This document shows positions 52,779 through 63,028 of a stretch of 64,000 nucleotides of DNA, piece by piece. Both the position numbers and the translations under genes were made by a program. Within the stretch, counting starts at the first letter, position 1. Each line of letters opens with the position of its first letter. The DNA is from a bacterium endosymbiont of Escarpia laminata (lineage in GTDB: Bacteria; Pseudomonadota; Gammaproteobacteria; Chromatiales; Chromatiaceae): contig QGON01000059.1 of NCBI GenBank assembly GCA_003660235.1, positions 51,887 through 115,886 on the forward strand. The letters are read 5' to 3'. The notes beneath the pieces are model-generated. The model saw nothing but the letters and a program-made list of their open reading frames with translations. It searched no databases and was not told the origin of the DNA.

Positions 52779-52808
52779 AAAACCCGCCTATACGGCGGGT
52801 TTTCTTTT
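52779..52808 (+). terminator. Rho-independent terminator after rpmG
   Basis: AAAACCCGCC TATAC GGCGGGTTTTCTTTT. Confidence 0.93.
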
Positions 52809-52923
52809 GCCACTATTTTTTTGTTGGATACCCTGTAGACTTAGGGAAAATGGACGCTACAGATGGGTGAGGCCGCGGGTGAGATTTCCCGCCATTGCTA
52901 TTGACCCCAACGGAATCTGCATC

Positions 52924-54141
52924 ATGAAGGATATCTACGTAGGACGACAAGCCATCTTCGACCGGAAGATGCAAGTCTACGCCTATGAACTGCTGTTTCG
53001 CCAGGGCACCAACAACAGCAGCAACGTCCAGCAACAGTTTGACGGCGACTCCGCCTCTTCCGAAGTCCTGATCAATACCTTCATTGAGATCGGCCTCGAA
53101 CGGGTCGCCGGCCCCCACCGCGTGTTCATCAATCTTACCCGCAACCTCTTCCTCAACCATCCGGAAATTCCTTTCGACAAAGATCGGGTCGTAATGGAAC
53201 TGCTGGAAGACATTCCCGTGGACGATCCGTTGATCGAAGCCGTGGCCGAGCTTTCCCAACAGGGATATCTTCTGGCACTGGATGATTACATCTTCGACCC
53301 TGTTTGGGATCCTTTACTGCCACTGGTTGACATCATCAAGGTGGAGTTTCCCGCCCTCACGCTGGAACAGATCGAGCAGGGACTCCCTTCCCTGCGCCGC
53401 CACAACTTAAAACTGCTGGCTGAGAAGATCGAAACCGAGGAGGAGTATCAGCAGTGCCTGGCGTTGGGCTTCGACCTTTTTCAGGGTTACCACTTCTCCC
53501 GCCCCAAGGTGATCAAGGGCCAACGCCTGCAGGAGAACCAACTGGTGGTGCTGCGGCTGCTCTCTGCCCTGAATGATCCCGACGTGGAGATCGAAGACCT
53601 GGTCAACCTGATCACCCAGGATGCCAGCCTCAGCTACAAGATCCTGCGCTATATCAACTCCGCCGCCATCGCCATGCCGCGCAAGGTCGAATCGATCCGT
53701 CAGGCGATTGTCTTCATGGGGCTGACGCGTATTCGCGCCTGGGCCAGTCTGCTGGCGCTCTCGCGAATGGAGAAGAAGCCACAGGAGTATTTCACCACTG
53801 CACTGGTGCGCGCCCACATGTGTGAACAGCTGGTCACCAAGAACGGGGGCTGCGTACCGGAGATCGCCTTCAGCGTGGGGCTGCTCTCCATTCTTGACCT
53901 GCTGGTGGACCGGCCGATTGCGGAGATTGTCGAGGAGCTTGCACTCTCCAATGAGATTCGGGATGCCCTGATCGATCAACAAGGACCTGCAGGCAAAGCG
54001 CTGCAATGCAGTAAAGGTTATGAGGTTGGTGACTGGGAGAACGCCGATTACGAAGACCTCAATGTGACGGAGATCACCGATATCTATCTGCTCGCCAGCG
54101 AATGCGCCTTTGACGAGCAGCAGGCGCTGCAGGCGTGCTGA
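52924..54141 (+). CDS. EAL + HDOD domain signalling protein (YuxH type)
   Basis: MKDIYVGRQAIFDRKMQVYAYELLFRQG; C-terminal HDOD with INSAAIAMPRKVESIRQAIVFMGLTRIRAWASLLAL. Confidence 0.92.
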   Translation: MKDIYVGRQAIFDRKMQVYAYELLFRQGTNNSSNVQQQFDGDSASSEVLINTFIEIGLERVAGPHRVFINLTRNLFLNHPEIPFDKDRVVMELLEDIPVDDPLIEAVAELSQQGYLLALDDYIFDPVWDPLLPLVDIIKVEFPALTLEQIEQGLPSLRRHNLKLLAEKIETEEEYQQCLALGFDLFQGYHFSRPKVIKGQRLQENQLVVLRLLSALNDPDVEIEDLVNLITQDASLSYKILRYINSAAIAMPRKVESIRQAIVFMGLTRIRAWASLLALSRMEKKPQEYFTTALVRAHMCEQLVTKNGGCVPEIAFSVGLLSILDLLVDRPIAEIVEELALSNEIRDALIDQQGPAGKALQCSKGYEVGDWENADYEDLNVTEITDIYLLASECAFDEQQALQAC

Positions 54142-54154
54142 TAATCAAACAAAT

Positions 54155-54252
54155 GTAGGATGCCGGTGAGCTTGCGAACTACATCTGTCGTGTAATCCCT
54201 GATTCAGACGTTAACCGCAATCGATGCGGTTCGCAAGCTCAACACATCCTAC
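54155..54252. repeat. REP-like palindromic element (GTAGGATG...CATCCTAC)
   Basis: Inverted termini; minus-strand GTAG overlaps the stop codon of the hydantoinase gene. Confidence 0.8.
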
Positions 54253-56216
54253 GGAGACACACCCCTTTCCAGGAGCAGATTGCCCACCGCATCCGGAGAG
54301 CAAGACCATCCCGGTGCAACCCAGGTGGTTGAGATGGTCTCGACAATCAGCGCAGGCCCTTCGATCGACTGTTCGGCAAACAACGTCTCCCGCTCATAAA
54401 GCGGCGCAGGCTGATCCACACCGAACAGGCTCACTTCGATCTTTGCCTCACCGGACCCTGAAGTGCGGCACTGTTCCAGTCTTATGTGAGATTCCGCTCC
54501 CCGCAGAGCTGCCCGCAGATTAACCAGCTCCACCGCCCCACCCATCCGATGCCCATAACGCAACTCGTGCAGTTCATGGAAAGCGGCCTCGACTTTGGCA
54601 CAACTGCTCCAGGTCACATTCAAGGTGTAGGACTGCCCCAGATAGCGCAGATCCAGTGAATACTCCAGTTCGATTTGCGACCGTTCCAATCCCTCCTGAA
54701 GCAACGCCTGCACACCGGTTTCACCCAGTCTCTGCAACGCTTTTTGCAGCACAGCATCATCGAGTTCATGTAATAGCCCCAGCCAGGTGCGCACCAGTTG
54801 GCGGCCCGGCGGAGCGACCAGCATCCCCAATGCCGATAACACTCCAGCCTGTACCGGCACCAGTGCCGAACGCATGCCCAACGCCTGTGCCAGCGCACAG
54901 ACATGCAGGCCCCCGGCACCACCGAAAGAGACCAGGGTAAAACCCCTGGGATCCACTCCGCGCTGCACCGAGATCACCCGCAAGGCACGAGCCATGCGCT
55001 CATTGGCGATGCGGATGATGCCAGCAGCCGCCTCATCCACCGTGGCCCCCATGACCTCGGCCAACCGACCAACCGCCATGCGGGCGGCAGAGAGATCGAG
55101 CTGCATGCGCCCGCCGAGAAAAGCGTCGGCACGCAGACGCCCCAAAACCAGATTGGCATCCGTAACCGTGGCCTCCACACCGCCCTGTCCGTAACAGGCC
55201 GGTCCCGGTGCGGCCCCGGCCGATTCAGGCCCCACCTGCAGCATGCCGCCACTGTCGAGCCGTGCGATGGAGCCGCCGCCAGCACCGATGGTATGCATAT
55301 CCACCATGGGAACCGCCACCGGCCAGGGGCCGATGCGTCCTTCACTCGTGAGGCGGGGTTCACCATCGATGAGCGCCACGTCGGATGAGGTACCGCCCAT
55401 ATCGAAGGTCAGCAAACGTCGGCGACCCGCTGTTGCGGCCACATAACGCGCGCCTACAAGACCGCCGGCAGGCCCGGAAAGCAACATACGCACCGCCTGA
55501 GAGGCGGCCTGTTCCACAGCTATCGCCTCCCCTGAGCTCTGCATCACTGAGACTCTGGCCCCCGGCAGGCCCCGGCAGAGCCGCTTGATATAACCTGTCA
55601 CCAGTGGCCCCACCCAACTGTTGAGCCAGGTGGCGATACCCCGCTCATACTCACCGGTCTCCGGCAACACCTCGGATGAACGGGAGACGAAACAGCCCTC
55701 CGGCACCACCGCCTCGATCGCCCGTTCGGCACTGTCGTTTAGGTAGGAGTAGAGCAGATTGATGGCCACCGCCTCCGGCTTCAGCACTTCCAGTCGCCGG
55801 GTAAGCGTCAGCAGATCCTGTTCCGTCAAAGGCTCCAGGAGCGAACCATCCGCCGCCAGTCTGCCGCCGGTCTCCAGACAGAGTTCAAACGGTACCGGGG
55901 GCAATTCTGGCGCAGGCTGCAGATTATAGAGTTCGCGGCGTGCCTGCCGGCCGATGGTCAACAGATCCCCCAAACCCCGGTTGCCGATATAGACGGTGCG
56001 CACGCCCTTACCCTCCAACACCGCATTGGTCGCCACCGTAGAGCCGTGGATCACCCTTACCCCATCGGGGTCGAGTCCCATCTCCCGAATTCCCTGCAGT
56101 ATCGCCCGCTCCGGGGCATCCGGGGTGGAGAGCACCTTGTGGATGCGCAACGCGCCATCCTCGTAGAGCACGAAATCGGTGAAGGTTCCTCCGGTGTCGA
56201 CGCCGATGATCTTCAA
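54249..56216 (-). CDS. hydantoinase/oxoprolinase family protein (HyuA-like)
   Basis: IIGVDTGGTFTDFVLYEDG, VIHGSTVATNAVLE, LLTFDMGGTSSDVALIDG. Confidence 0.95.
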   Translation of the reverse strand: MKIIGVDTGGTFTDFVLYEDGALRIHKVLSTPDAPERAILQGIREMGLDPDGVRVIHGSTVATNAVLEGKGVRTVYIGNRGLGDLLTIGRQARRELYNLQPAPELPPVPFELCLETGGRLAADGSLLEPLTEQDLLTLTRRLEVLKPEAVAINLLYSYLNDSAERAIEAVVPEGCFVSRSSEVLPETGEYERGIATWLNSWVGPLVTGYIKRLCRGLPGARVSVMQSSGEAIAVEQAASQAVRMLLSGPAGGLVGARYVAATAGRRRLLTFDMGGTSSDVALIDGEPRLTSEGRIGPWPVAVPMVDMHTIGAGGGSIARLDSGGMLQVGPESAGAAPGPACYGQGGVEATVTDANLVLGRLRADAFLGGRMQLDLSAARMAVGRLAEVMGATVDEAAAGIIRIANERMARALRVISVQRGVDPRGFTLVSFGGAGGLHVCALAQALGMRSALVPVQAGVLSALGMLVAPPGRQLVRTWLGLLHELDDAVLQKALQRLGETGVQALLQEGLERSQIELEYSLDLRYLGQSYTLNVTWSSCAKVEAAFHELHELRYGHRMGGAVELVNLRAALRGAESHIRLEQCRTSGSGEAKIEVSLFGVDQPAPLYERETLFAEQSIEGPALIVETISTTWVAPGWSCSPDAVGNLLLERGVSP

Positions 56217-56416
56217 AACAACTCCAACCTGGATAAATTACGAGGCTTCCAGCGACCCAGCCACCCTATGACGCAAGATAGCGCGAACACCGAGTTTATG
56301 GAATCGTGACAGTTCCGTGATTGGCAGCGGAACCCCAACTGCTTGAATAGCTCTCCAACAGCACCAAAAAAACGGCACTGTTCCAATGAAAACAACCCCC
56401 ACAGGAGAGACCCCCG

Positions 56417-56674
56417 ATGAAAACCCAATTTTCCAGTACACTTAAAGGCCTGACTTTCGCTGCACTGGCCGCAGTCATGACTGCGGGCAGCGCCGCACCC
56501 ATGATGGATGACGACATGCCGATGAAGCAAGACGGCATGATGAAGATGGCCGACGACGACACCATGCAGAAAGATATGAAGATGTCAGACGGGATGGATG
56601 AAAAGATGAAGACATCAATGGAACCGATGCAAAAAATGAACGATGGCATGATGCAGGAGGCGATGCATAAGTAG
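56417..56674 (+). CDS. small exported methionine-rich protein
   Basis: 85 aa; signal peptide to AGSAA; mature part about 58 aa with 18 Met, many Asp/Lys. Confidence 0.85.
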   Translation: MKTQFSSTLKGLTFAALAAVMTAGSAAPMMDDDMPMKQDGMMKMADDDTMQKDMKMSDGMDEKMKTSMEPMQKMNDGMMQEAMHK

Positions 56675-56759
56675 GCCGATTCAAGCGTAGCGGAACCGGC
56701 AACCCCAGGCATTCCAACAAGTCCTGAACGCCCGATCCGCTACACTTGATCGGGCCTGC
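56671..56759. repeat. REP-like element (GTAGGCCGATTCAAGCGTAGCGGAACCGGC...CGATCCGCTACACTTGATCGGGCCTGC)
   Basis: Inverted organisation; related sequence at about 59925-59993 and partial at 19567-19602 and 21391-21420. Confidence 0.75.
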
Positions 56760-56790
56760 GGCTATGACAGATTAAAATAGAGTCCTCTCC

Positions 56791-57504
56791 ATGACACGTA
56801 AAGTCCTGATCATCGAAGACGATCCCGATATCGCCCGGCTGGTGCAGCTACACCTGCGGGATATCGACTGCGAAGCCGACATCATCAATGACGGGGCGGA
56901 GGGTCTGCGCCACTTTCAACAGGGTGACTATGAGCTGCTGGTGCTGGACCTGATGCTGCCGGGGATGGACGGCATGTCGATCTGCCGAGAACTGCGCCGC
57001 GAAGCAGACTATGTGCCGATTCTGATGCTGACCGCCAAAAGCTCGGAACTCGACCGAGTGGTGGGACTGGAGGTGGGTGCGGACGACTATCTGACCAAGC
57101 CTTTCAGCATCCCGGAACTTCTGGCCCGCATCAAAGCCCTGTTCCGGCGTGTCGATGCACTGGGCAGCAGCACAAAACAGTCTGCCACCGATAGGGCTAT
57201 CCACTACGAAAAGCTCACCATTGACCCGGCGAAACATCAAGTCAGAATCGCAGACCGTGAGGTGGAACTGACCGCCAGGGAGTTCGACCTGCTGCTCCAT
57301 TTCGCCCGCCATCCGGGACGGGTCTTCAGCCGGGTGCAACTGCTCGACTCGGTCTGGGGATACAACCATGAGGGCTACGAACACACCGTCAACACCCACA
57401 TCAACCGCCTGCGGACCAAGATCGAGACCGACCCCGCCAATCCCCATTACATTCTGACGGTCTGGGGCGTGGGCTATAAGTTTGCCGACACCCCTGGAAT
57501 CTGA
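56791..57504 (+). CDS. OmpR-family response regulator
   Basis: VLIIEDDPDIARLVQLHL, LLVLDLMLPGMDGM, GADDYLTKPFS, winged-helix C-terminus. Confidence 0.97.
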   Translation: MTRKVLIIEDDPDIARLVQLHLRDIDCEADIINDGAEGLRHFQQGDYELLVLDLMLPGMDGMSICRELRREADYVPILMLTAKSSELDRVVGLEVGADDYLTKPFSIPELLARIKALFRRVDALGSSTKQSATDRAIHYEKLTIDPAKHQVRIADREVELTAREFDLLLHFARHPGRVFSRVQLLDSVWGYNHEGYEHTVNTHINRLRTKIETDPANPHYILTVWGVGYKFADTPGI

Positions 57505-57510
57505 CGGAAT

Positions 57511-58986
57511 ATGTTAAAAACCCTCTACGCCAAACTCGCCACCGGCCTGGTGCTGCTGCTCGCCGCCATCGGTCTGCTCTACGCCCTGATCAGCACCACC
57601 GCCACCCGCCACTATGTGCAGGAGGTGACCCAGCAGTTCAACCGCAACCTGGCGCGCAATCTGGTGGCTGATCGCAATCTGGTGGAAGAGGGGCGCATCA
57701 ACAACAGCGCACTGCAAGCCACCTTTCACGAGTACATGGTGATCAACCCCAGCATAGAGATCTACCTGCTCGACCCGGAAGGCCGCATCCTCTCCTACTC
57801 TGCGGATCCGGGAAAGGTGAAACGCAAGCGGGTCTCTCTGCCACCCATCGAGAATTTTCTGCACGGCAGGGGGGGATTCCCCCTGCTCGGCGACGACCCG
57901 CGCAGTCACGACCGCCGCAAGGCCTTCTCGGTCACCCCCATACCCTCCGCCGAGCAGCCGGAGGGCTACCTCTATGTGGTACTGCGGGGCGAAGAGTTCG
58001 ACTCGGTGGACGATCTGGTGCGCGAAAGCTATTTCCTGCGTCTCAGCGGCTGGGCCATGGCGGCCAGCCTCGTCATCGGCCTGCTGGCGGGACTGGCTGT
58101 TTTCCGTCTTTTGACCCGCAGACTGCAACGCCTCTCCAACCTGATGGACAGATTCCGCACCCACAACTTCAGCCAATATCAGCCCTACACCGAAACACCC
58201 GGTGGTGCGGCTGACGAGGTGGACCGGCTGGGTGAAACCTTCGACCGTATGGCGTTGCAGATTCAGCAGCAGATCGATCAGCTGAAGGAGAAGGATCAAC
58301 TGCGCCGCCATCTGGTGGCACAGGTCTCCCACGACCTGCGCACCCCGCTCGCCTCGATACAGGGCTATCTTGAGTCCCTGACCCTCAAGGCGGACTCACT
58401 CGACCCGGCGGCACGCAACGAGTACATCGCCATCGCCCTGCGCCAGAGCCGCCGGCTCTCGGCTCAGGTGGAGGAACTCTTTGAACTGGCCAGCCTGGAC
58501 GCCCGGGAGACCCCGCCGAAGTGTGAGCCGTTCCCTCTGGCGGAGCTGTTACAGGATGTGGTGCAAAAATACCGGCTGCGGGCCGAACAGCAGGAGATCC
58601 TGCTCTCCATGGACCCACCGGAAACCTCACCCTTCGTTTTTGCCGATATTGCGCTTACCGAGCGCGGGCTGGAGAATCTCATCGAAAACGCCTTTCGCCA
58701 CACCCCTGCCGACGGCAGTATCACACTTGCCCTGGGTATCGAAGAGACCAAGGTCTCCGCCGTGGTATCCGATAGCGGCAGCGGTATCAGCGAAGCGGAC
58801 CTGCCCCACCTGTTCGAGCCCTTCTTTCAGTCCCGCAAAAATGCCGGTTCAAGTGGCCATGCCGGATTGGGACTGGCCATCGCCCGCCGCATCGCAGAGT
58901 TGCAGGGAGGTGATATCACCGTCGAAAGCCGCCTCGGCAGAGGCAGCCACTTCGCCCTATGGCTGCCGCGCACCGAAACCCGCTAA
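57511..58986 (+). CDS. sensor histidine kinase (HAMP, HisKA, HATPase)
   Basis: LVAQVSHDLRTPLASIQGYLESL, GLENLIENAFRHTP, SGHAGLGLAIARRIAELQGG. Confidence 0.97.
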   Translation: MLKTLYAKLATGLVLLLAAIGLLYALISTTATRHYVQEVTQQFNRNLARNLVADRNLVEEGRINNSALQATFHEYMVINPSIEIYLLDPEGRILSYSADPGKVKRKRVSLPPIENFLHGRGGFPLLGDDPRSHDRRKAFSVTPIPSAEQPEGYLYVVLRGEEFDSVDDLVRESYFLRLSGWAMAASLVIGLLAGLAVFRLLTRRLQRLSNLMDRFRTHNFSQYQPYTETPGGAADEVDRLGETFDRMALQIQQQIDQLKEKDQLRRHLVAQVSHDLRTPLASIQGYLESLTLKADSLDPAARNEYIAIALRQSRRLSAQVEELFELASLDARETPPKCEPFPLAELLQDVVQKYRLRAEQQEILLSMDPPETSPFVFADIALTERGLENLIENAFRHTPADGSITLALGIEETKVSAVVSDSGSGISEADLPHLFEPFFQSRKNAGSSGHAGLGLAIARRIAELQGGDITVESRLGRGSHFALWLPRTETR

Positions 58987-58997
58987 CCCACTCCTAA

Positions 58998-59156
58998 GGA
59001 GCCTCTGAATAAGTCTGGGCCGTTCAGATTGCGAGATGAAATGCGCTGATTTGAGGCGGAAATCGCACGTAATAGCAGGCTATTGCGAAGATTTCCAACG
59101 AAGAAGCTGTGCATTTCAGCCGCAAGCTGTAGGTCCATGACTTGTTCAGAGGCTCC
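58998..59156. mobile_element. IS5-like MITE, 159 bp, with CTAA target duplication
   Basis: TIRs GGAGCCTCTGAATAAGTC...GACTTGTTCAGAGGCTCC; CTAA directly on both sides (58994-58997, 59157-59160); no coding capacity. Confidence 0.85.
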
Positions 59157-59319
59157 CTAATGTTATGAATTCGTGATAACTCTGTGAAGCGTCTGTAATG
59201 CGGCAGATCCATACTTTTCTCATGCGCTATTTCCACACAAACCGCCATGCAGTTATCCGCATCGACCCACTGCAGGAAGACTGCCACATCAGCTATATTC
59301 CAGAACACGGAGACTGACT

Positions 59320-59910
59320 ATGAAAATTAACCGCACCCTTAAAATGGCCGCCGCTCTGGGTATCAGTGGAGCGATACTTGGCTTGATGGCGCAGGCCGCA
59401 AACCAGACTACGGAGAGCGAATCGATGAAACAGCCGACCGGCCAGGCCGCCGCGCCCAGCCAATGGAGCCGCCCCAGTGACGAGCAGATCAAAGCGAGTC
59501 TCACCCCGGAACAGTTCAAGGTAACACAGAAGAACGGCACCGAAAGCCCCTTCAGAAACGCCTACTGGGACAACCACCAAGACGGCATCTACGTCGACAT
59601 CGTCTCCGGTGAGCCACTGTTCAGTTCGCGTGCCAAGTTTGACTCCGGCACCGGCTGGCCGAGCTTCAGCACGCCTATCAAAGGCAGTAATGTGACCGAA
59701 AAAGAAGATTGGGCCTGGGGCATGAGCCGCACCGAAGTCCGCTCCAAGCACGGCGACTCCCACCTCGGCCACGTCTTCGACGACGGCCCCGGCCCCAACG
59801 GGCAACGCTACTGCATCAACTCCGCCTCACTGCGCTTCGTCCCCGTTGCCAAACTGGCGGCGGAGGGTTACGGCGAATACCTGGAGCTCTTTGCAGATAG
59901 GGTCGAATAA
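59320..59910 (+). CDS. msrB: peptide-methionine (R)-S-oxide reductase with N-terminal signal sequence
   Basis: [62 protein letters not shown]-terminus [26 protein letters not shown]. Confidence 0.96.
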   Translation: MKINRTLKMAAALGISGAILGLMAQAANQTTESESMKQPTGQAAAPSQWSRPSDEQIKASLTPEQFKVTQKNGTESPFRNAYWDNHQDGIYVDIVSGEPLFSSRAKFDSGTGWPSFSTPIKGSNVTEKEDWAWGMSRTEVRSKHGDSHLGHVFDDGPGPNGQRYCINSASLRFVPVAKLAAEGYGEYLELFADRVE

Positions 59911-60055
59911 CAATCTTCCGGAAAGAGTTGGCCGGTTCAAGCTCAGCGGAACCGGCAACCCGCCCGATCCGCTGCGCTTGATCGTGCCTACGCCTTGATT
60001 TAGCGAATATCTCCAAGCCGGTGCACCAACCGAATTTATCCTGTATCTTTCGGCC

Positions 60056-60970
60056 ATGGATGCGCTTGCCGTCACCAATAATCTCACCCGTTCCTATAAT
60101 GGCCGCTGCGCCCTCGACCATCTCGACCTGACCCTCAATCGGGGCGACGTGCTGGGTCTGCTCGGCCCCAACGGCGCAGGCAAATCCACCACCCTGCGTC
60201 TGCTCAGCGGCGAACTCGCGCCCGATGAGGGAAACATCCACCTCTGCGGCATTGATCTGCAACAGCAACCGGTGCAGGCCAAGCAGTGTCTTGGTTATCT
60301 GCCCGAACAGCCGCCGCTGCTGCTGGAGCAGCGGGTCGATGAATTTCTCGTTGACTGCGCCAGACTCCATCGAATGCCAAAAGCCGGGATCCCCGCGGCG
60401 CTGAAGCGAGTCAAGCAGCAGTGCGGTCTGGAACAGGCGGGGCACCGCCTGATCCGCAATCTCTCCAAAGGTTTTCGGCAACGGGTGGGGATCGCGCAAG
60501 CTATCATCCACGACCCTGCGGTTGTGATCCTGGACGAACCCACCGACGGTCTCGACCCGGGGCAGATCCGCGAGGTGCGTGATCTGATCCGGGAGTTGGC
60601 CAGGGAACGGGGTGTCATCCTGTCTAGCCACATCCTGCCGGAGGTGCAGGCGGTCTGTAACCGGATTTTGATCCTGCACCAGGGAAAACGCGTCTACAGC
60701 GGTGAAATCTCACCACCCACCACACCAACCCTGAAACTGGAACTCGAACACTCCCCAGATGCAGCGATTTTCGATTCTCTTCCGATGGTGGCATCTGCAA
60801 CAAATCTGCACACAGACTACTTTCATATCACCCTCGCTCCCGGCACCAAAGCCTCGCAACTGGCCGCCGCAGTGGTTGAACAGGGATGGGGACTGAAGTC
60901 GATGACGCCGGAGGTCCTGAATCTGGAACAGATTTTTCTGGAGCTGACCAGCGGGGGGCCGAGCGCGTGA
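60056..60970 (+). CDS. ABC transporter ATP-binding protein (GldA-like)
   Basis: LLGPNGAGKSTTLRLLSGEL, NLSKGFRQRVGIAQAIIHDPAVVILDEPTDGLDP. Confidence 0.96.
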   Translation: MDALAVTNNLTRSYNGRCALDHLDLTLNRGDVLGLLGPNGAGKSTTLRLLSGELAPDEGNIHLCGIDLQQQPVQAKQCLGYLPEQPPLLLEQRVDEFLVDCARLHRMPKAGIPAALKRVKQQCGLEQAGHRLIRNLSKGFRQRVGIAQAIIHDPAVVILDEPTDGLDPGQIREVRDLIRELARERGVILSSHILPEVQAVCNRILILHQGKRVYSGEISPPTTPTLKLELEHSPDAAIFDSLPMVASATNLHTDYFHITLAPGTKASQLAAAVVEQGWGLKSMTPEVLNLEQIFLELTSGGPSA

Positions 60971-61698
60971 TCCTAACCCTGGCATTCATGGAGTGGCGGC
61001 GTCTGATGCGCACTCCGCTGGCCTGGGCGCTGCTTGCCATCGCCCTCTTCCTGTTGAGCTGGCAGTTTCTGCAGATCCTGGAGAATTTCACCGGTCTCAA
61101 ACCGGCGGGACGCACCCTCGGGCTAACCCACTTTCTCTCCCTGCAGCTCTACGGTTTTGCGGCGGTACTAATCCTCTTCACCACCCCGATACTTGCCATG
61201 CGGCAGTTCAGTGATACCGCCCACCAGAGCAACTTCACGCTGCTGAGCAGCGCTCCGCTCTCCCTGACGACAATCGTCTTGGGAAAATATCTGGGGCAGA
61301 TACTGTTTTTGGGTTTGATCCTGCTACTACCATTGATACTCTCCCTCTCCCTGCTGATCGGCGCAAACCTCGATCTTGGACTGCTGGCTGCCGCCACACT
61401 GGGACTCTTCCTGCTGACCCTCTGTTTCAGCGCCATCGGACTCTACCTCTCCTCCCTGAGCGAATCGCCGGCCATCGCTGCGGCAGGCAGTTACGGCTTG
61501 CTGTTGCTACTTTCCATCCTGGGGCAGAACTTTGCCAGCGAAACCAGCGGCGTCCTGCGCTGGTTCGGCTGGCCGGGCCATCTGCTCAATCTGCAACTTG
61601 GACTGGTAAAAAGTAGCGACATTGCCTACTTCCTGTTGCTGACCCTTTTCTTCATCGCCCTGACCCTTCACCGGCTTAACCATCGGCGCAGTCAGTAA
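60967..61698 (+). CDS. ABC transporter permease (GldF-like)
   Basis: Six hydrophobic segments; probable GTG start overlapping the upstream TGA. Confidence 0.88.
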   Translation: MILTLAFMEWRRLMRTPLAWALLAIALFLLSWQFLQILENFTGLKPAGRTLGLTHFLSLQLYGFAAVLILFTTPILAMRQFSDTAHQSNFTLLSSAPLSLTTIVLGKYLGQILFLGLILLLPLILSLSLLIGANLDLGLLAAATLGLFLLTLCFSAIGLYLSSLSESPAIAAAGSYGLLLLLSILGQNFASETSGVLRWFGWPGHLLNLQLGLVKSSDIAYFLLLTLFFIALTLHRLNHRRSQ

Positions 61699-61702
61699 AC
61701 AG

Positions 61703-63028
61703 ATGAAGATACCGGCGTATTTTCAAAACACGCTTTTTTATCTGCAACTACTGGCAGTGCTGCTGCTCGCCGCCTGGTTGAGCAGCCGTTTCGGGCTGCA
61801 ATGGGACTGGACCCGCAACGGCAGCAATACCCTCAGCAAGACGAGCATCGAGACCCTGGCACAGGCCGACGGTCCCATCACCATCACGGTCTATGCCACA
61901 GAACAGACGGCCCTGCGGGAAAAGGTCGAATCGTTCATCGAACGCTACCACCGTTTCAAACCCGACCTTACGCTAAAATTTATCGATCCGATCCAGCATC
62001 CCGGGGCGGCACGCCGTCAGGGCATCACCCTATCCGGCGAACTCCTGATCGATTATCGGGGCCGCCAGGAGCGTCTCCAGCAGCTCGACGAAACCACCCT
62101 GACCAACGCCATCCATCGGTTGCTGCGGACCGAGACCCGCTGGCTGGCTGGCCTTGAGGGCCACGGCGAACGCAGCCTGCTGGGAGAGGCCAACCACGAC
62201 TTGGGCCTTTTCGGTTCAGCTCTGCAGCAGAAGGGCCTCAAAACCATCAGCCTGAACCTGGTGGACACCCCGGATATCCCGGTCAACACCAGCCTGCTTG
62301 TCGTTGCATCGCCCCAGAAGGCCCTGCTGCCGGCCGAGTTGTCACGACTGCAGTCATACCTGGAACAGGGCGGCAATCTCCTGCTGCTTCTCGACCCCGG
62401 CCAGGATACCGCCTTGAGTCCGCTGCTCGCTTCACTGGGTTTGGAAACCCTGCCGGGCATCCTGGTGGACGCCAACGTGCGGGAACTGGGCATCGAGGAC
62501 CCCTCCATCGCGCTGGTGTCCCGATATCCGCAACATCCGGTTACCCGGCACTTCAATCTCATCACTCTCTACCCCCAGGCATTGGCGCTGCAGAGTAGCG
62601 TTTCGTCTCCCTGGCATGCCGTGCCGCTGTTACAGACGCTGCAAAACTCGTGGAACGAGACTGGCTCCATCCAGGGAGAGATCCAGAGAAACCCGGAAGC
62701 CGGTGAAGCACCGGGACCTCTGACTATCGGCTACGCCATGAGCCGGGAGAAGAACGGCGGTACTCAAAGAGTTTTTGTGGCGGGAGACGGTGATTTCCTC
62801 TCCAACGCCTATCTGGGCAATGTCGGCAACCAGGATCTGGGGATTGCATTGATCAACTGGCTGACCGCTGAAGAGAACCTGAACATACAGAGTCATCAGG
62901 CAACCGACATGACACTGCTGCTCTCCCCCCTCGCACAGGGCATTATCGGCCTCGGCTTTTTGATCCTGCTGCCGCTGCTGTTGCTGGCGACCGGCGGCTT
63001 TATTCATTGGGGTCGAAAACGGGCCTGA
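61703..63028 (+). CDS. GldG-family ABC-associated protein
   Basis: TNAIHRLLRTETRWLAGLEGHGERSLLGEANHDLGLFGSAL; N- and C-terminal TM helices. Confidence 0.88.
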   Translation: MKIPAYFQNTLFYLQLLAVLLLAAWLSSRFGLQWDWTRNGSNTLSKTSIETLAQADGPITITVYATEQTALREKVESFIERYHRFKPDLTLKFIDPIQHPGAARRQGITLSGELLIDYRGRQERLQQLDETTLTNAIHRLLRTETRWLAGLEGHGERSLLGEANHDLGLFGSALQQKGLKTISLNLVDTPDIPVNTSLLVVASPQKALLPAELSRLQSYLEQGGNLLLLLDPGQDTALSPLLASLGLETLPGILVDANVRELGIEDPSIALVSRYPQHPVTRHFNLITLYPQALALQSSVSSPWHAVPLLQTLQNSWNETGSIQGEIQRNPEAGEAPGPLTIGYAMSREKNGGTQRVFVAGDGDFLSNAYLGNVGNQDLGIALINWLTAEENLNIQSHQATDMTLLLSPLAQGIIGLGFLILLPLLLLATGGFIHWGRKRA

